Positions 1 through 11,393 of a DNA stretch of 64,000 nucleotides are shown here, one piece after another (positions within the stretch are counted from its first letter, which is position 1; each line of letters opens with the position of its first letter). Source of the DNA: Centropus unirufus (lineage: Eukaryota; Chordata; Aves; Cuculiformes; Centropidae). A program made the position numbers and the translations under genes. The stretch is from contig VYZI01000120.1 in NCBI GenBank assembly GCA_013397695.1, positions 1,433,600 to 1,497,599 on the forward strand. Direction: 5' to 3'. Below the pieces are notes generated by a model. The model was not told where the DNA came from. It did no database searches and worked only from the letters and a program-made list of their open reading frames with translations.

Positions 1-2166
1 AACACTTGTTTTGACCATTTGGAGGATAATATTTTTGCAGAAAATTTATGACTACTTTCTTTGGACCTGTTTGCTGGTATCTATTAAAACCTGTTGATGG
101 TTATGGAGATGAAAAAGATGTTTCCAAAGGAAAGGGAGAAGATGAGAATAGTAACAGATGCTACAGCACCCCAGAATGTTTTACTGTTGGCTGTGGAAGA
201 TAGCTAAAGCCTGATTTGAACAGTAATTGCTTTATTGGGTCATAGCTTCGAAAAGGAATGTAGCAAAATGAACAGATGTATCTAATCTGTTATTCAGAAT
301 AAGAATGATCGTGGATGCTTCTAAGTGCGGAAGGTCATCAATGCAATTGGTTAATACCGGTTGCAAAACAGAAATATGAGTCAATGTTCTAAGCAATAAT
401 TAGAGTTAACTGGATGCTTGGAAAGGTGTCTGCAAACATGTTTGATGCAAATCTGTTAGTTCTCCGTAAACCTGAGCGTATGAGGATGGCAGGGAGCAGC
501 TTGTATTTTGCCAATGTGGAAGGCGCAGTGAGGCAGTGGGAGCGCGCCTGCGCTGCTGGCACTGCGAGACGGAAGGGACTGGCGGGGAATGCTGGAGCTG
601 TGAACCCATCCCTCGCTTGGCATCGCTTACGCAGTGGGTGCGGAGTGTGTGGGTGCTGAGACCCTGCGCTGAGTGGGAGGTGACAGTGGAAGAGCAAAAG
701 TGCCGTGACCTTTTCCATCTCCTGATGCACAAGGAGGTGTTATGTTAATTTTCCAGGAGCCTCCAGTGGGTAGAGAGGCTGTGGAAATATTTTGAGGTAG
801 GGGGCACTTGTACTCTTGTCAAGAGTGAGAATAAAATTCAGGAAAGAAAAGATGGCACAAAAAAAAAACAAACAACTTTTTTCCAGCTGACATTGCTTGT
901 AGTTTGTTAGAACTCCTCCCTGTTTATGTATTTATCAAGAAATCTAGGTTGCATGCATTTTTAAAAAAATGCTGCTTTTCATCTGCTAGCAAGAAAACTT
1001 GGGAGTAGTGTCCTCTTCTCATAATTTATTTTTTTTTAATTAATTAGAAAACATATAACCCAGCAGTAGAAACCAGCTGGGAATGTCATCTCTCGAGTAT
1101 CTCAGCCCTTAATAAAAGTCAGAGTGGCACCGTTCATGACCATCTGATGTTTACGGCTGCTGCTTCTAAAGTGCAATGTGTTTCAGCGTCCACCTTGGCT
1201 CGTCTCCATTCTTGCTTTAACCTTGATGACTTTGGCACAGTTATCTCAGTGCCGAACTTCGCCCATTTTTTCTTCCGCAGAACATGAAGTCTGCTGCTTG
1301 CTTATCAAATATGAAACTGTGTACGACTGGGAAACTGAATGCTAATGGAATCGATACAGCAAAAGAGATCTCACAGCCCCGCTGTACTTTTTACAATTTA
1401 CTTTGTTAGTCACCCATTAATTCTTATATTGATTTTGCTATAAAACACAAACTGCATTCCTATCACAGCCCAAGAAAAAAGCACATTGATTATATTGGAA
1501 CAAGGTATGTTGTAAAAATGAAATGCCTAAAACATTTAAATGTAGTAAGCTCTGCTAAAGTACATAAATCACGTTGTTTAATGCTGTAAATGAGTGGAGC
1601 TGCCTTAAACAGGGAAAAAATATGGCGCCATAAAACAATTTTGACACAAAATAACAGAGTCGGTTTCTCTGTACCTGCAGTTTGAGAAATGCTATCAATA
1701 ATGGTTACGGTTGTTTGCAACCAGGAGGGGGGAAATGTTCTCAATATCCCCTGTAAAAAGTTCCTTCAAAGTCACTTTGTAAAATTGACAACAGTGGTAT
1801 TTTACCTGGCTATAAATAAAACCTGATTATTACCGTGTCCTGTTTACTTTTATCATTCACTCACCAAAAACTTTTTGATGTATCGTTACTAATGATCGTT
1901 TCAGGAGCCAAAGTCGACCAATGTGCTTGACTAATATTGATGGGGAGGGAATGGCAGCTGTGTCCTACCACCTTGGGGACCACATTGTCTGCTGAAGATC
2001 ATGGACACCATTCCACCAGCTTAAAGGGAAGATGGTTCAAGGGGAATTCACCTTTCTGCACTGCTTGTTTAACCCTGGGCGGAGAAGGCTGCTGATCATG
2101 TGTCCTGCTGCACTGTGAGTGTCATTGAAGTGAAGAGTGAAAAAAGAGAATTTCATGATGATTAGA
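1..2166. other. Gene-free unique DNA
   Basis: No gene or interspersed repeat is recognised here. The segment holds a GC- and CpG-rich patch at 521-670 (listed separately), a 15-base near-palindrome at 812-826 (ACTCTTG, one base, CAAGAGT), an A-rich run near 848, and a TAATTAATTA homeodomain-type core at 1037-1046 just after a T-run. The stretch from about 1370 to 1520 is AT-rich and could be a conserved noncoding element. That is only an impression, because conservation cannot be seen in a single sequence. Short open frames between 389 and 748 overlap on both strands inside the GC-rich patch and look like products of its composition. Confidence 0.6.
521..670. other. Small CpG-rich, GC-rich patch
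   Basis: A hand count over these 150 bases gives 38 C, 62 G and 12 CpG. That is 67% GC and a CpG observed/expected ratio of about 0.76. The surrounding DNA is near 42% GC with few CpGs. The values meet the usual CpG-island composition thresholds, but the patch is shorter than the 200-base minimum. It could be a tiny promoter or enhancer, a GC-rich exon, or a remnant of an old GC-rich insert. No splice sites or recognised peptide settle the matter. Confidence 0.5.
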
Positions 2167-2380
2167 GAATCATAGGATGGTTTGGGTTGGAAGAGAGCTT
2201 AAAGATCATCCAGTTCTACACACTCTGCCATGTACAGGGACACCTCCACTGGATCAGGCTTCTCCAAGCCCCATCCAACCTGGCTTTGAACAACTACAGG
2301 GATGGGGCAGCCACGGCTTCCCAGGGCAAAATGGGCCAACGCCTCCCCACCTTCCCAGGAAAACATTTCTCCCTAAAAAA
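2167..2380 (-). mobile_element. CR1 LINE, 5'-truncated 3' end
   Basis: Read on the minus strand, this piece ends in the CR1 3' terminus: an AACCCAAACC-type block, then CCATCC and TATGATTC. On the plus strand it opens with GAATCATAGGATGG and runs through the diagnostic blocks CCCCATCCAACCTGG and GGGATGGGGCAGCC. Only the last 210 bases or so of the element remain, which is usual for CR1 because reverse transcription stops early. The distal part (after about 2340) is diverged and the 5' boundary is approximate. No reverse transcriptase sequence is present, so the copy is dead. It belongs to the same general group as the copies at 13113, 24469, 32084, 42335 and 61905. Confidence 0.93.
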
Positions 2381-5300
2381 ATAGGTGTTTCTTGTCCCGC
2401 AAGTTATGATTGCAGAAATCTGTTCTAGTTGAGATTCCTGTACTGCTTTGGAGCCCTGGCCCTAATCCAGGACTCCACTAAGCCCAGTAGAAGCCCAAGA
2501 AAGTCACTTTGGAGAGCCTGCAGCTAACAACAAGACAAGGGGCAACAGCCAGGCAGGAATGGGTTGGGGTCCAGCAGGAAAGAAAAGGAGGATGGAGGTA
2601 AGAAGGATTGGGAGTGGTTTCAACAGCTTAAAATCTAAGCTGTTTCCAAGGTGTTCAGGATCCACAGAAATAGATTTGACGGGGAGGAAAAAAAGAGAGG
2701 AAGGCAGGAAGAAAGGAAAAATGAGGGTGATTGAGGTGGGTATTGGGCATTCATTTAACATTTAAGCTGGTCAGAGAGGGGACCTTGGCTTCCTGCTCAG
2801 TGCTGGGTCTGTGCATGACGCTACAAAACCATTCCTTGTGCCAAAGATTCTTGAATGAGCTCAGCAAGAGGGAGAAGAGGAATTAACTCATCTTGGATTA
2901 GAGATCATAAAGCAGGGATGGGTGCTTTGTGTGCTTCTGTTTGCTTAGTTCTTCATCTTTTTTGATACATTTACCTCTTGGATTCAACTTTTCTTGTGTT
3001 TTTTTTCTCACCTGTGAATCAGAGTTTCTCCTGCAGAATCTGGGATGGCTCTGCCAAACTTTGTTTATCTGGCAGCTAAAGCCTCCTGCTTCCAGCTACA
3101 TCACTCTAAACCCCAGTAAAACTCAAGTGACCGTAAAGAGGTTGCTATATACTTTATCTAGCAAGAGCAGGATTTGGCCTGTTCCTCTGGAAAGGACAGA
3201 GAATTTGTTTTAGGGGATGTGAAAATTCACTAAAGCTGCTGAGGCTCTTTCCACGTGTGGACTTCCTCAGACAAGGCTGGTGGAAATGAAGTTGAGGTAC
3301 AACCCTTGGTGCAGGCTGCAGCCCTAAACAAGTGCTGGGGGGGAGCCAGCATATCTAGGTGATGTGCTGGGTATGGATCCTTTTTCTAGGAAAGGGAATA
3401 TTATCTGTAAGGACATGGTAGATGGGAGGCTAACTTTGCTCAGCACGAAATCTGCAGCTGCAAAATTCCAGTTAATTTCTGGGTGTTTTGTTATTTGAAT
3501 TCATTAGCACCAGTTTTACCCTTGTGGCTGGCAATCATTCTTCCTTTAAAGTTAGAACGGGCTCTTCTGATGGGAGGTTGCTCATATCCCTGTTGGATCA
3601 GCACTGTTTTTTCCAGTTCTTTGGGAAATTGCACCCTTGGCAGAGCACAGCAGGTCTGGTCTCTTTGGGCTTGCAGGGCAAGTTTGTCCTTGCCCACCTC
3701 CACTCTCTCTCCTCCTCCCAGACATGGGGGGAAAACTTCATAGGATGATTTTAATGTGAAAAACATGCAAATTATTTTCCTGTTCCTGCAAAAGGGAACA
3801 TGAGGACAGTTCTTGTCTAAAAGGTCAGCTCCAAGGTTTTTCTGCATTAATGGTTAAATTATCTAAGATCTCTCATCAAGGAAATCTCAGTTTTTTTTAT
3901 GGCAAGGATCAATTCTGTAAGATCTTCAGAAATTTAGGTAGGACATTTTGCCCTAATGGTGTCAGCTGCAAATAAAAGCAGCTGCAAAGCATTCCCCCTG
4001 CCTGTGTGGGTGGTGGAGGCTTGGTCCCTGTCAAAACAGTTGTGGAAACAGAAAAGCTGAGGAACCGGTGAGGAAAACGATAAAGGAAAGAGCCTAATTT
4101 ATCTTTTTATGAGCGTTAAGCCCATACAGCTCTCATGCTCTGCCTGCAGGCAGAACATCTAGGAAAGCAGGTTGTTGCTTCTCTTTGGAGAAGTGCCTTT
4201 AGATGGGCAATTTGGTACAAGATGCTGGAGCTTTTACAAAGGTGTAAGTGTGAGGAATTAGAGGCAATCCTCTTGCAAACACCGAGAAGCTGAATGTCTG
4301 GAGCAGGCTTTTGGAGGCTCTACTCAAACACAGCTGTCACTGCTCCCACAGCAGCTCTTTCTTTGCTGATCCCATCGCCACGTGTCGGGGACGTGTAATA
4401 GAGTACAGTTTATGAGGTTCTCTGTGGGATAAAATGGGGACTTTGTCTCAGGCCAACGTTCAGAGCTACAGAAGTTCAAATGCCAGTCCCCAAACTTCTC
4501 TTTTCTCTTTTGTAGAGCTTTTTAATGAGCAGCTACTGCAGTCCTCCTCCCCGATAACTCCTCCACAGCCCATTGTGTGCCTGCAGGAGGTTAATGAGGG
4601 AGCCAGGCAAAGCTGGGGCTCCTTACTCACTCATTTTGAGTCACTAAGTGCTTTCTTCTATTAAAACCAATGTGCATTTACAAACCTGCCTCGTATTTAT
4701 CTAACGAGGATAATTATCCACCTCCAAAATAACATAATCCATTTGAGCCAAGATAGCTCTTCTGGAAATGGAGATATTTTCCTGCTGGTTTCTGTCTCTG
4801 CAGAGCAGCCTGCTGGTGAACTGCCTTGGGAGAGCAAAAGTGCAGTCCAGAGCCTCCAGGGTGATGGTCCAGATCTGAGTAAGTTGAAACGATTTTCTTG
4901 ATTTAAGCTGAGTTGAGCATGTCTCTCCCAAAGGGAAAACTCATCTTGCTGTCGTGAAATGTTAGGGGGCAGGAAAAGGTGCTTTGATGGGGGAAGCCTG
5001 ACCTGCCTGCTCTGCTGGTTTCTCTAGAGTAGGGTTTTTATTTTTTTTGGTTTAGTTTACTGTTTTCCAGATTTATTTAGGTCCATGTTGTGACCATGGT
5101 ATTAATTAAGCAGTTACATGAACTTAACACACACCACAGAAAGGGTAAAGAAGCCTTGTCTGCTCATGGGCTTTAGACACGTGGTTACCAAACAGGTCTT
5201 GCTCTTTCTCCAAGCAGGTTCACTTTTAAGCAGCTGTCCTTAACTTACAAGTGCCGGTTCGTGATGGCCTAGTCTGTACTTCCAAGAAGGCGTTGTGCCC

Positions 5301-8300
5301 TCAACATGGAGTGTTTTCTCTCTGTAACTATTCAAATTGTTATTTTCTGCCTTAGACGTAGGTAATTGTTATTGCTGCAAAATGCTTTCTTGGATGATTA
5401 TCAGTTGACTTGTATTAATATTTACAATAACTGTTTTGTTAGTTATGTTTTTGCTACAACAGGAAATGAAATGCAAATTAACAACTGTAAAGATTAAAAC
5501 ATAATGAAATAGGACATGAACTCCAGAGAGCTAATGAATAAAGTGGCTTGAAGGCACAAAAATATGTTCTCCAAATACAAACATAGAGATAAAAAATGAG
5601 ATAAATAATTTTGAGGGATTAAACTGACAAAGAGAAAGAAATACCAAGTATGGAATAAATTGTTCCATGCTGAAGTTATAATTGTGTTTCTTGTTCTTAA
5701 TAAAAAGATGTTTTTCCCTAAAGTTAACCAGCTGCGTAGCTGCCGCATAGTAGACTTTTTTTTTCTTTAATTTACAAATCAACACATCAGAACATCTCTT
5801 TGTTTACCTTTACTGTTCTCCCATGGATATTTAACAAATACATTGGTCTAATGGATGGAAGTAATTTTTTTAAGTAGCTTTTGCCTCCCATGCTTTCTGT
5901 TTTCTAAAGCAGAAATGCATGTTTGAAGCTGCTAGGTGCTTTTATGAGATATTTAAGACTCGTGCGAGCTGACAGGCATTAGGCCCTGCTTCAGCAAAGC
6001 TCCTAAGCCCTGACCTCACTTGTCCTTCACAAGACTTGCTTTCACAGTTGGCTTTAAGACAGATCATTGGTCATTTGTTTAACCAAGGGCTGTGGGCAAA
6101 ATCTGTGCATAGGTGCCTCTTTTCAGGGCAAGCCTCTCCTCGACTGCTTGGTTATGTTGGTGCATTTGAACCTGGAGCTGACCCCAAGCTAACTCCAAGT
6201 GCTGTAAATGTGGATATGTGTTGCTTTCATTGGTTTAAATTGTCTTGAACTGTCTGAAATCACGAGGTATCTCTGATTCGGTTCACCTTTGATACTCCTT
6301 CATGTGATATTTGGTATGGTATTGCTTTAACACAGGGCAAACATCTGTACTTCTTAAGTCTTTAGATATGAGTCTCAAATACCTCCCCTCAAAGTCAAGG
6401 GAGAAGTTCACGAGTTGTCGCTCGTGGTGGAGTTAATCCTTCAGACTATAAATGTCATAAGGGCTGGAGTTCTCCCTTGTGCTTTGGTGAAGCCAAGGAG
6501 AGCTCAGGCGATTCCGAGGGGATGGAGAGGAGCCTTCAGGGAGTTTTCTGCTCCCTGAATTGGTAAAATTGGGTCAGCGCTTGCTGCCCAGGAAGATGCA
6601 TACCTCTTTCTAATCCCAGGGCATTTAGATTACCTACATGTAGACTGAGATGTTTCTCCTCTTGAGTTGCCTTCCATTGCTACTGGTTCATTAGGGGTAA
6701 GTAAAAAAGCCTTGGACTTCTGTAGCATCTGCGTACTCCTAGGTGAAAATAGTTTCCTAGCTGGATTTTCAGGAGTGCTTTAGCCTCCCTGTAAATAAAT
6801 TGAAATTAACATTGAATCTGGTTGAATTCTGAGGCTTTTTTTTTTTTTTTAAAAAAAAATATCTTTTTGCTATTACTGTTCACCCATCTTCTTGTGAATT
6901 TTCTTGACATACTTTGAAGACCCGGGTTGGACCTCAACAGTGGTTACTTGCTCAGGTGAAGTTTGTTTGCATGTGTGAGTCAAGGCAGTCAGGCTCTCTG
7001 GCAGCTCATTTCTGGAGCCTGTAAAGGTCTGTAAAGATTCAGTTCAGCTTTTGCTCAGATATTTTTGTACCATCTCTCTTCTTTGTTCTTGATGACAAGG
7101 AATAGTGTCATAAAAATAAGAGCCTCTTATTTCTAAGAGAATTCATGGAAACATAGTTTCTATTTATTCTCAGCCTGATGTCAGAATAATTCTGTGTATG
7201 ATATCGCATTAATTATCGTACATCAATGAAATCCCAAAAACAGATCAGACCTCAAAAGTTCATTTTAAAAAAAAAAGCTGTACAAAAATGTTTTTTTCTT
7301 TTCTTTTCTCCTTTGTCATTTGCACTTCAAATTCCCTTGGATGGCCAAGTGCTGGCACAGTAGATATAGTAAAAAACCCTCTCCTGATTGAAATATTTTC
7401 ATCTTTTTTATCATGGAGTCATTTTGCCTCTTAACCATCACATTTAATCTCTAGTTCCATCTTTGTATCATCTAGCAGTTTTTGGTGGCCTCAAGGCTGC
7501 AGCTTGATTGGTCAGAGTTGGTGCTTTCTGACTTAGTAGCACCTGATGATGTCTGAGCAATTAGACCAAGCATAAAAATGATATCTTGCACCCTATTACC
7601 TGTAGAAGATGATCTATCCTAGTAAATATATCTGGGGAAAAAAATCCTATCAACATTGATATACGTTCTCCTCCACCTTTCTGTAACCTTGGTGGCAAGT
7701 TATACAAATATTTCATCTGCTGAATGCAGGCTTGGCTTAAGAAAGTGTGCATTTCAGCTCTCTATAAATAAAAATAATGGGCTTAATTTTCATTTTTTTT
7801 GCTAGGGACCACCTGTACCTATTTGGGGACAGATCCTCAGCTAGTGCAAATTGTTATAGCCAGAGGAGTTTGAAGCCTTGCAGCTACCGAGGGTTTGCTC
7901 CTTGGCCCAATGGAGTAAGTGCAAATTTATGCTGGAGTATTGCACAGGGTCTGAGCTGGCATGAGAAACAGGTTTAATAAAGTTCTAAAACTGAAGTTGT
8001 TATTAAGGCCTCTCTTTATTTTCACTATACAAATATTCCAGTTGAAAGGATTATATTTATAAGTGCTATTTATAATTAAGCATTTTGCTTGATTCGCCTG
8101 CAAACAGAATGTAAATCATATTTTGCTCTGCTAAAAAGCAGGGAAAAAGGGGAAAGTATCTCCAAGTAATTTATATTACATTTTGTGGTTAGCAAAAGCA
8201 CAGACTTATGCAAATATGGATTTGCTAAAGTCTGTATATTTTACTCGTAAGGGTACTTTATCTCAAACAGGGTCTGTTGGGCAGAGGAGAGGGGGGAAAA

Positions 8301-9062
8301 GATCAGCTTCCTGATCCTTTGTGGTGGAGCTGAGCAAACCCCCGAGATGCCTGGGCTCTGCAAACCTGCTTGGAGGGTGAACATGTCCCCCCATCAGTGA
8401 TGCATCATGCAATAACCTGGAAGTGTCTCTTGTGAAAAAAAAACAAAACAGTTCAATGCTGTTGGGTGGAACCGGGCAAGGGGAAGGCTCAGACACGAGC
8501 AAGGGCCAGGATGAGGTTTTTGAAGGCCATGGGCTCCATCCCCGTATGTCTCTGTTTCGAGCGGTGCTGGAACAACCGATGTGAGCTGCTGTGCAAGAGA
8601 AAACATGCACAGGTGTTATTTTTGGATAAACTTTTCCTGAATTCCATCTGTTTCTATCTCACATGAGCTAAATGGAGAAAGAAACAACAAGCCCCCAAGC
8701 CAACATATTTTGGAGCCTTGGCTCGCCCTCCTTCTGTTTCCCTGGGCTGTGTTGCTTTTCCAGTTTCATTGCTCATTCCCAGTTCCTCGGGCTGTCTGCC
8801 GCTTGTGATACCAGTGCCTCAACTTCTGCGCAGCAAGGACTGGTGAAGGAAACTGGTACTGTGGGGTGGGTGGAGGTGGGGAAGGAGGATGCTATACTTC
8901 TGTGCCATTGCCTCTTCATGAAGTTTTTTCTTCTTTGAGAAGCACCTTGTGACTGTGCCTACTAAGGTGATGAAGTTGGAAAGAAACGGAGACAGGTTCT
9001 GATTTCTGGAGTGATAAAGATTGGGAATAATTCAGGGCTAAGTTATGGTTTTCGGGTACAAC
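2381..9062. other. Gene-free unique DNA
   Basis: No gene is recognised. The segment contains a polypurine run at 2681-2721 with a single C, and an exon-like stretch at 2471-2597 bounded by plausible splice sites. It also has an ATGCAAAT POU-type octamer at 5471-5478 inside an AT-rich block (about 5390-5500), a T15 run followed directly by A9 at 6836-6859, A- and T-runs near 7266-7310, and a second exon-like stretch at 7806-7914. A GC-richer portion near 8265-8600 gives overlapping open frames on both strands, none with a recognisable product. Confidence 0.6.
6836..6859. repeat. T15-A9 homopolymer pair
   Basis: Fifteen T are followed immediately by nine A, so nine T and nine A can fold back with no loop. 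The tract is low complexity, and replication slippage is the likely origin. No flanking direct repeat was seen that would mark it as a retroelement tail. Confidence 0.85.
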
Positions 9063-9122
9063 CAGACCACCGGGATTCAAACCCACATGGACTTTGTGAC
9101 TTGTTCAGCTGTAACCACTGTT
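9063..9122 (-). repeat. tRNA-derived SINE head, MIR-like
   Basis: On the minus strand, an A-box-like CAGTGGTTACAGC lies about 25 bases upstream of a B-box-like GGTTTGAATCC (plus coordinates 9073-9083). The B box is followed by CCGG. Order and spacing fit the tRNA-derived head of MIR-type SINEs, whose consensus reads AGTGGTTAAGAGC and then GGGTTCGAATCCCGG. The acceptor-stem halves do not pair and the T stem is imperfect, so this is not a working tRNA. MIR copies survive in bird genomes as very old fragments. The element may extend leftward to about 9010, where similarity is too weak for me to claim. A plain tRNA pseudogene is the alternative. Confidence 0.45.
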
Positions 9123-9299
9123 AATAGAGAAGATGTGCCTCCTGGGTCTCCAGAGGCGCTTTTCCTTTATGCTTGGGTAAGAAAATGAAGCTTAAAATAA
9201 CTTTTTTGAATTGTGAGCAAATATTGATGCCATGTTTCCTTGTGGGTGCTTGGTATTTTCTGCCCAATATTAAGTGGGTTGTTATTGCAGGCCCCAACA
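9123..9299. other. Short unique spacer
   Basis: This spacer between the SINE-like fragment and the CR1 copy has no recognised feature. Open frames crossing it on the minus strand run into the CR1 copy and are not supported as genes. Confidence 0.5.
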
Positions 9300-9627
9300 C
9301 GTGGCTCTCTAAATCTCCCTGAAAGGAGATTGTGGCGAGGCAAGTGTTGGTCTCTTTTTCCAGGTAACAAGCGATAGGACAAGAGCAAATGGTCTCCATT
9401 TGTGCCAGGGGAGGTTGAGATTGGATATTAGGGCAAATTTCTTTACTGAAAGAGTGGTAAAGCTTTAGAATTGGCTGCCCAGGGCAGTGGTGGAGTGTCC
9501 ATCCCTGGAGGCTTTAAAAAAAAGACATAGATATGGCACTTCAGGACATGGTTTAGTTGGCGCGGTGGTGTTGGGCTGATGGTTGGACTGGATGACCTAT
9601 TCCAGCCTTAATGTTCCTTGATTTGAT
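9300..9627 (+). mobile_element. CR1 LINE, divergent subfamily, 5'-truncated
   Basis: The plus strand carries the block CAAGCGATAGGACAAGAG. It continues with GTGCCAGGGGAGGTTGAGAT and TTGGATATTAGGGCAAATTT-like sequence, then GGCTGCCCAGGGCAGTGGTG, GGACATGGTTTAG and GGTTGGACTGGATGACC. These are landmarks of a CR1 lineage whose 3' end differs from the other six copies, which have CATGGCAGG and GGAACTAGATG-type ends. The terminal octamers are degraded to CTTAATGTTCCTTGATT, suggesting an older insertion. A run of eight A-type bases (about 9517-9524) interrupts the body. The 5' boundary is approximate. No coding part remains. Confidence 0.88.
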
Positions 9628-11363
9628 AGGTGGCTTAAGCTGCTGGAAAATGCTGCAGTTGGCAGAAGGGATGTTTCTGACCCTACCCCCTTACTTTGGT
9701 TGTTTCCTCTTGAAGCAAGGCAGGGCTATCCATAAAAAAAAATCCTAAAAAACCCGAAAAAATCGGCAGTTATTCCAGTTGAGTCCATGAGCTTGGGCGT
9801 TTCCACGGGCATGTGGTCAATAGAATTTACAAAATGAAGGGACTGTGGCTTCATTCAATAATTTCATTTTTATACATAAGCTATAAAAGCGTGTTGTGTT
9901 CAGTTTAAATTACATGCCTTTTTAACTGTATTTTTGCTATAATTTAGGTATTTATCTTTTTGTTATCCCAGTTAATTGAGAACTGACTCTTCAATTTACA
10001 AGTGAAAATGAAATATTTTCATTACCTTGATGATTAGGAGCTCCAGCCAAAGGCTGGACTCTGCTTGCGTTAGATACTGTACAATCATAGCTCACAGAGA
10101 TGATACCTGCCTTAAATACCTCATAATCCAACAGGAAGACGAAGAAAATATATGTATCTAATTACAAGGGAAGGGTCTGATGAGCAGAGGACTGGAAAAG
10201 CAATAATGAAGTGATGGCTCGTGCGGTGCTGTCATCAAACCCTTCCCTACAGGGGAAAGTAAGTCGTGGTGCCAGTTCTGCCTGAGCAGATCTCCAAAAT
10301 TAGGAAAATTTAAAGGCCATCTGGTAGATTAGGTAAATAAAAAATATAACATAATTGGATTGGGTGCTCATTTCAGCCTTCTGGGTTATAAAAGATAGGG
10401 AAAAGGTCACATTTCTTCAGGCTATCTGAAGCTGAGTGAATTTATTGTCTCAGCTTTTCATAACCCCCGGTTTAAGATGTGGTATCAATTTCTTTGTTAT
10501 CTTTCTTCAGCCGTGGAAAATCTCTCTTGCGATGCTGTGTGCAGCGCGGCGCTGTTGATGCCGACTGGACCTGTGCCAATGGGTTGCGTGTTTACATCTC
10601 TCCCAACTGTGTTTGGAAACAAGTAGATTTTCAAATGACAGGACAAATCAGTTGGGCTGGAAGCTTCCAGCTCAAGTAATTACAGTTCTGTAATCTCCTG
10701 CTTTAAAATTTGGTGATGCAACTACCAACCTCCAGGCACTACAGGAATAGCGGGAGCTAAGCTAGCACAGCCGGATCCTGACTAGAGACATCCTGTGGCA
10801 CCTCGGCAACAGGGGGAGCAGGACTGGAGGGAGGCAAATGGGAGGGGATGCAGGGAGGACATCCTACAAACATTGTGTGTGCCACTCCAAGCAACTAGAG
10901 GATGAAATACCAGCACATCACAAGGGTGGTTAGCAATATTTTGACTTTAGCTCAATTAATTAGGAAGCCCCAGAGACACATGGTGACATGCTGATTATTT
11001 TCAGATGTGACCTAATATGGAATATTTGTATCTATGTATTGGTGAGACCAACAGGATGCCTGGATTGAGAACACAACCAGTGTTTGTCACACCCATTCAG
11101 GTTAAACAAACTGGTTTGGGAAGGGAAATATCTGTTCACAAGCCAGTGTCTGTATTTTAAGATAGAGTAATTCAGCAGCCGAAAATGCATCCCAGGGTGG
11201 AGAAGGAAGTTGCATTACTCTACGTACAGAAGTTCAGCCAAATGAAAATTTGACTAGGTGGTGAACACTTAGGATGAACCTTCAGAGCTTTTCTCTAGAC
11301 ATATTTATTACTTTTTGAAAGGTTTGAAATAATTACATTTTAAAATTTACAGACTATTTTTTA

Positions 11364-11393
11364 ATTTCCAGAAATGACCCGATTTCCAGAAAT
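11364..11393. repeat. Duplicated 12-mer ATTTCCAGAAAT
   Basis: The 12-mer ATTTCCAGAAAT occurs at 11364-11375 and again at 11382-11393, 18 bases apart. Each contains TTCnnGAA, the paired half-site form of a heat-shock-factor element. No third adjacent unit is present, and a functional HSE normally needs three, so binding is only a possibility. Confidence 0.7.

Noticed and set aside
794..826. let-7-like microRNA, from TGAGGTAG
   Set aside because: Only eight bases match; the following bases are a G-run, and no precursor-length hairpin is present.
9063..9122. Functional tRNA gene on the minus strand
   Set aside because: The acceptor stem cannot form, the T stem is imperfect and no clear anticodon arm is seen. 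A SINE head fits better.
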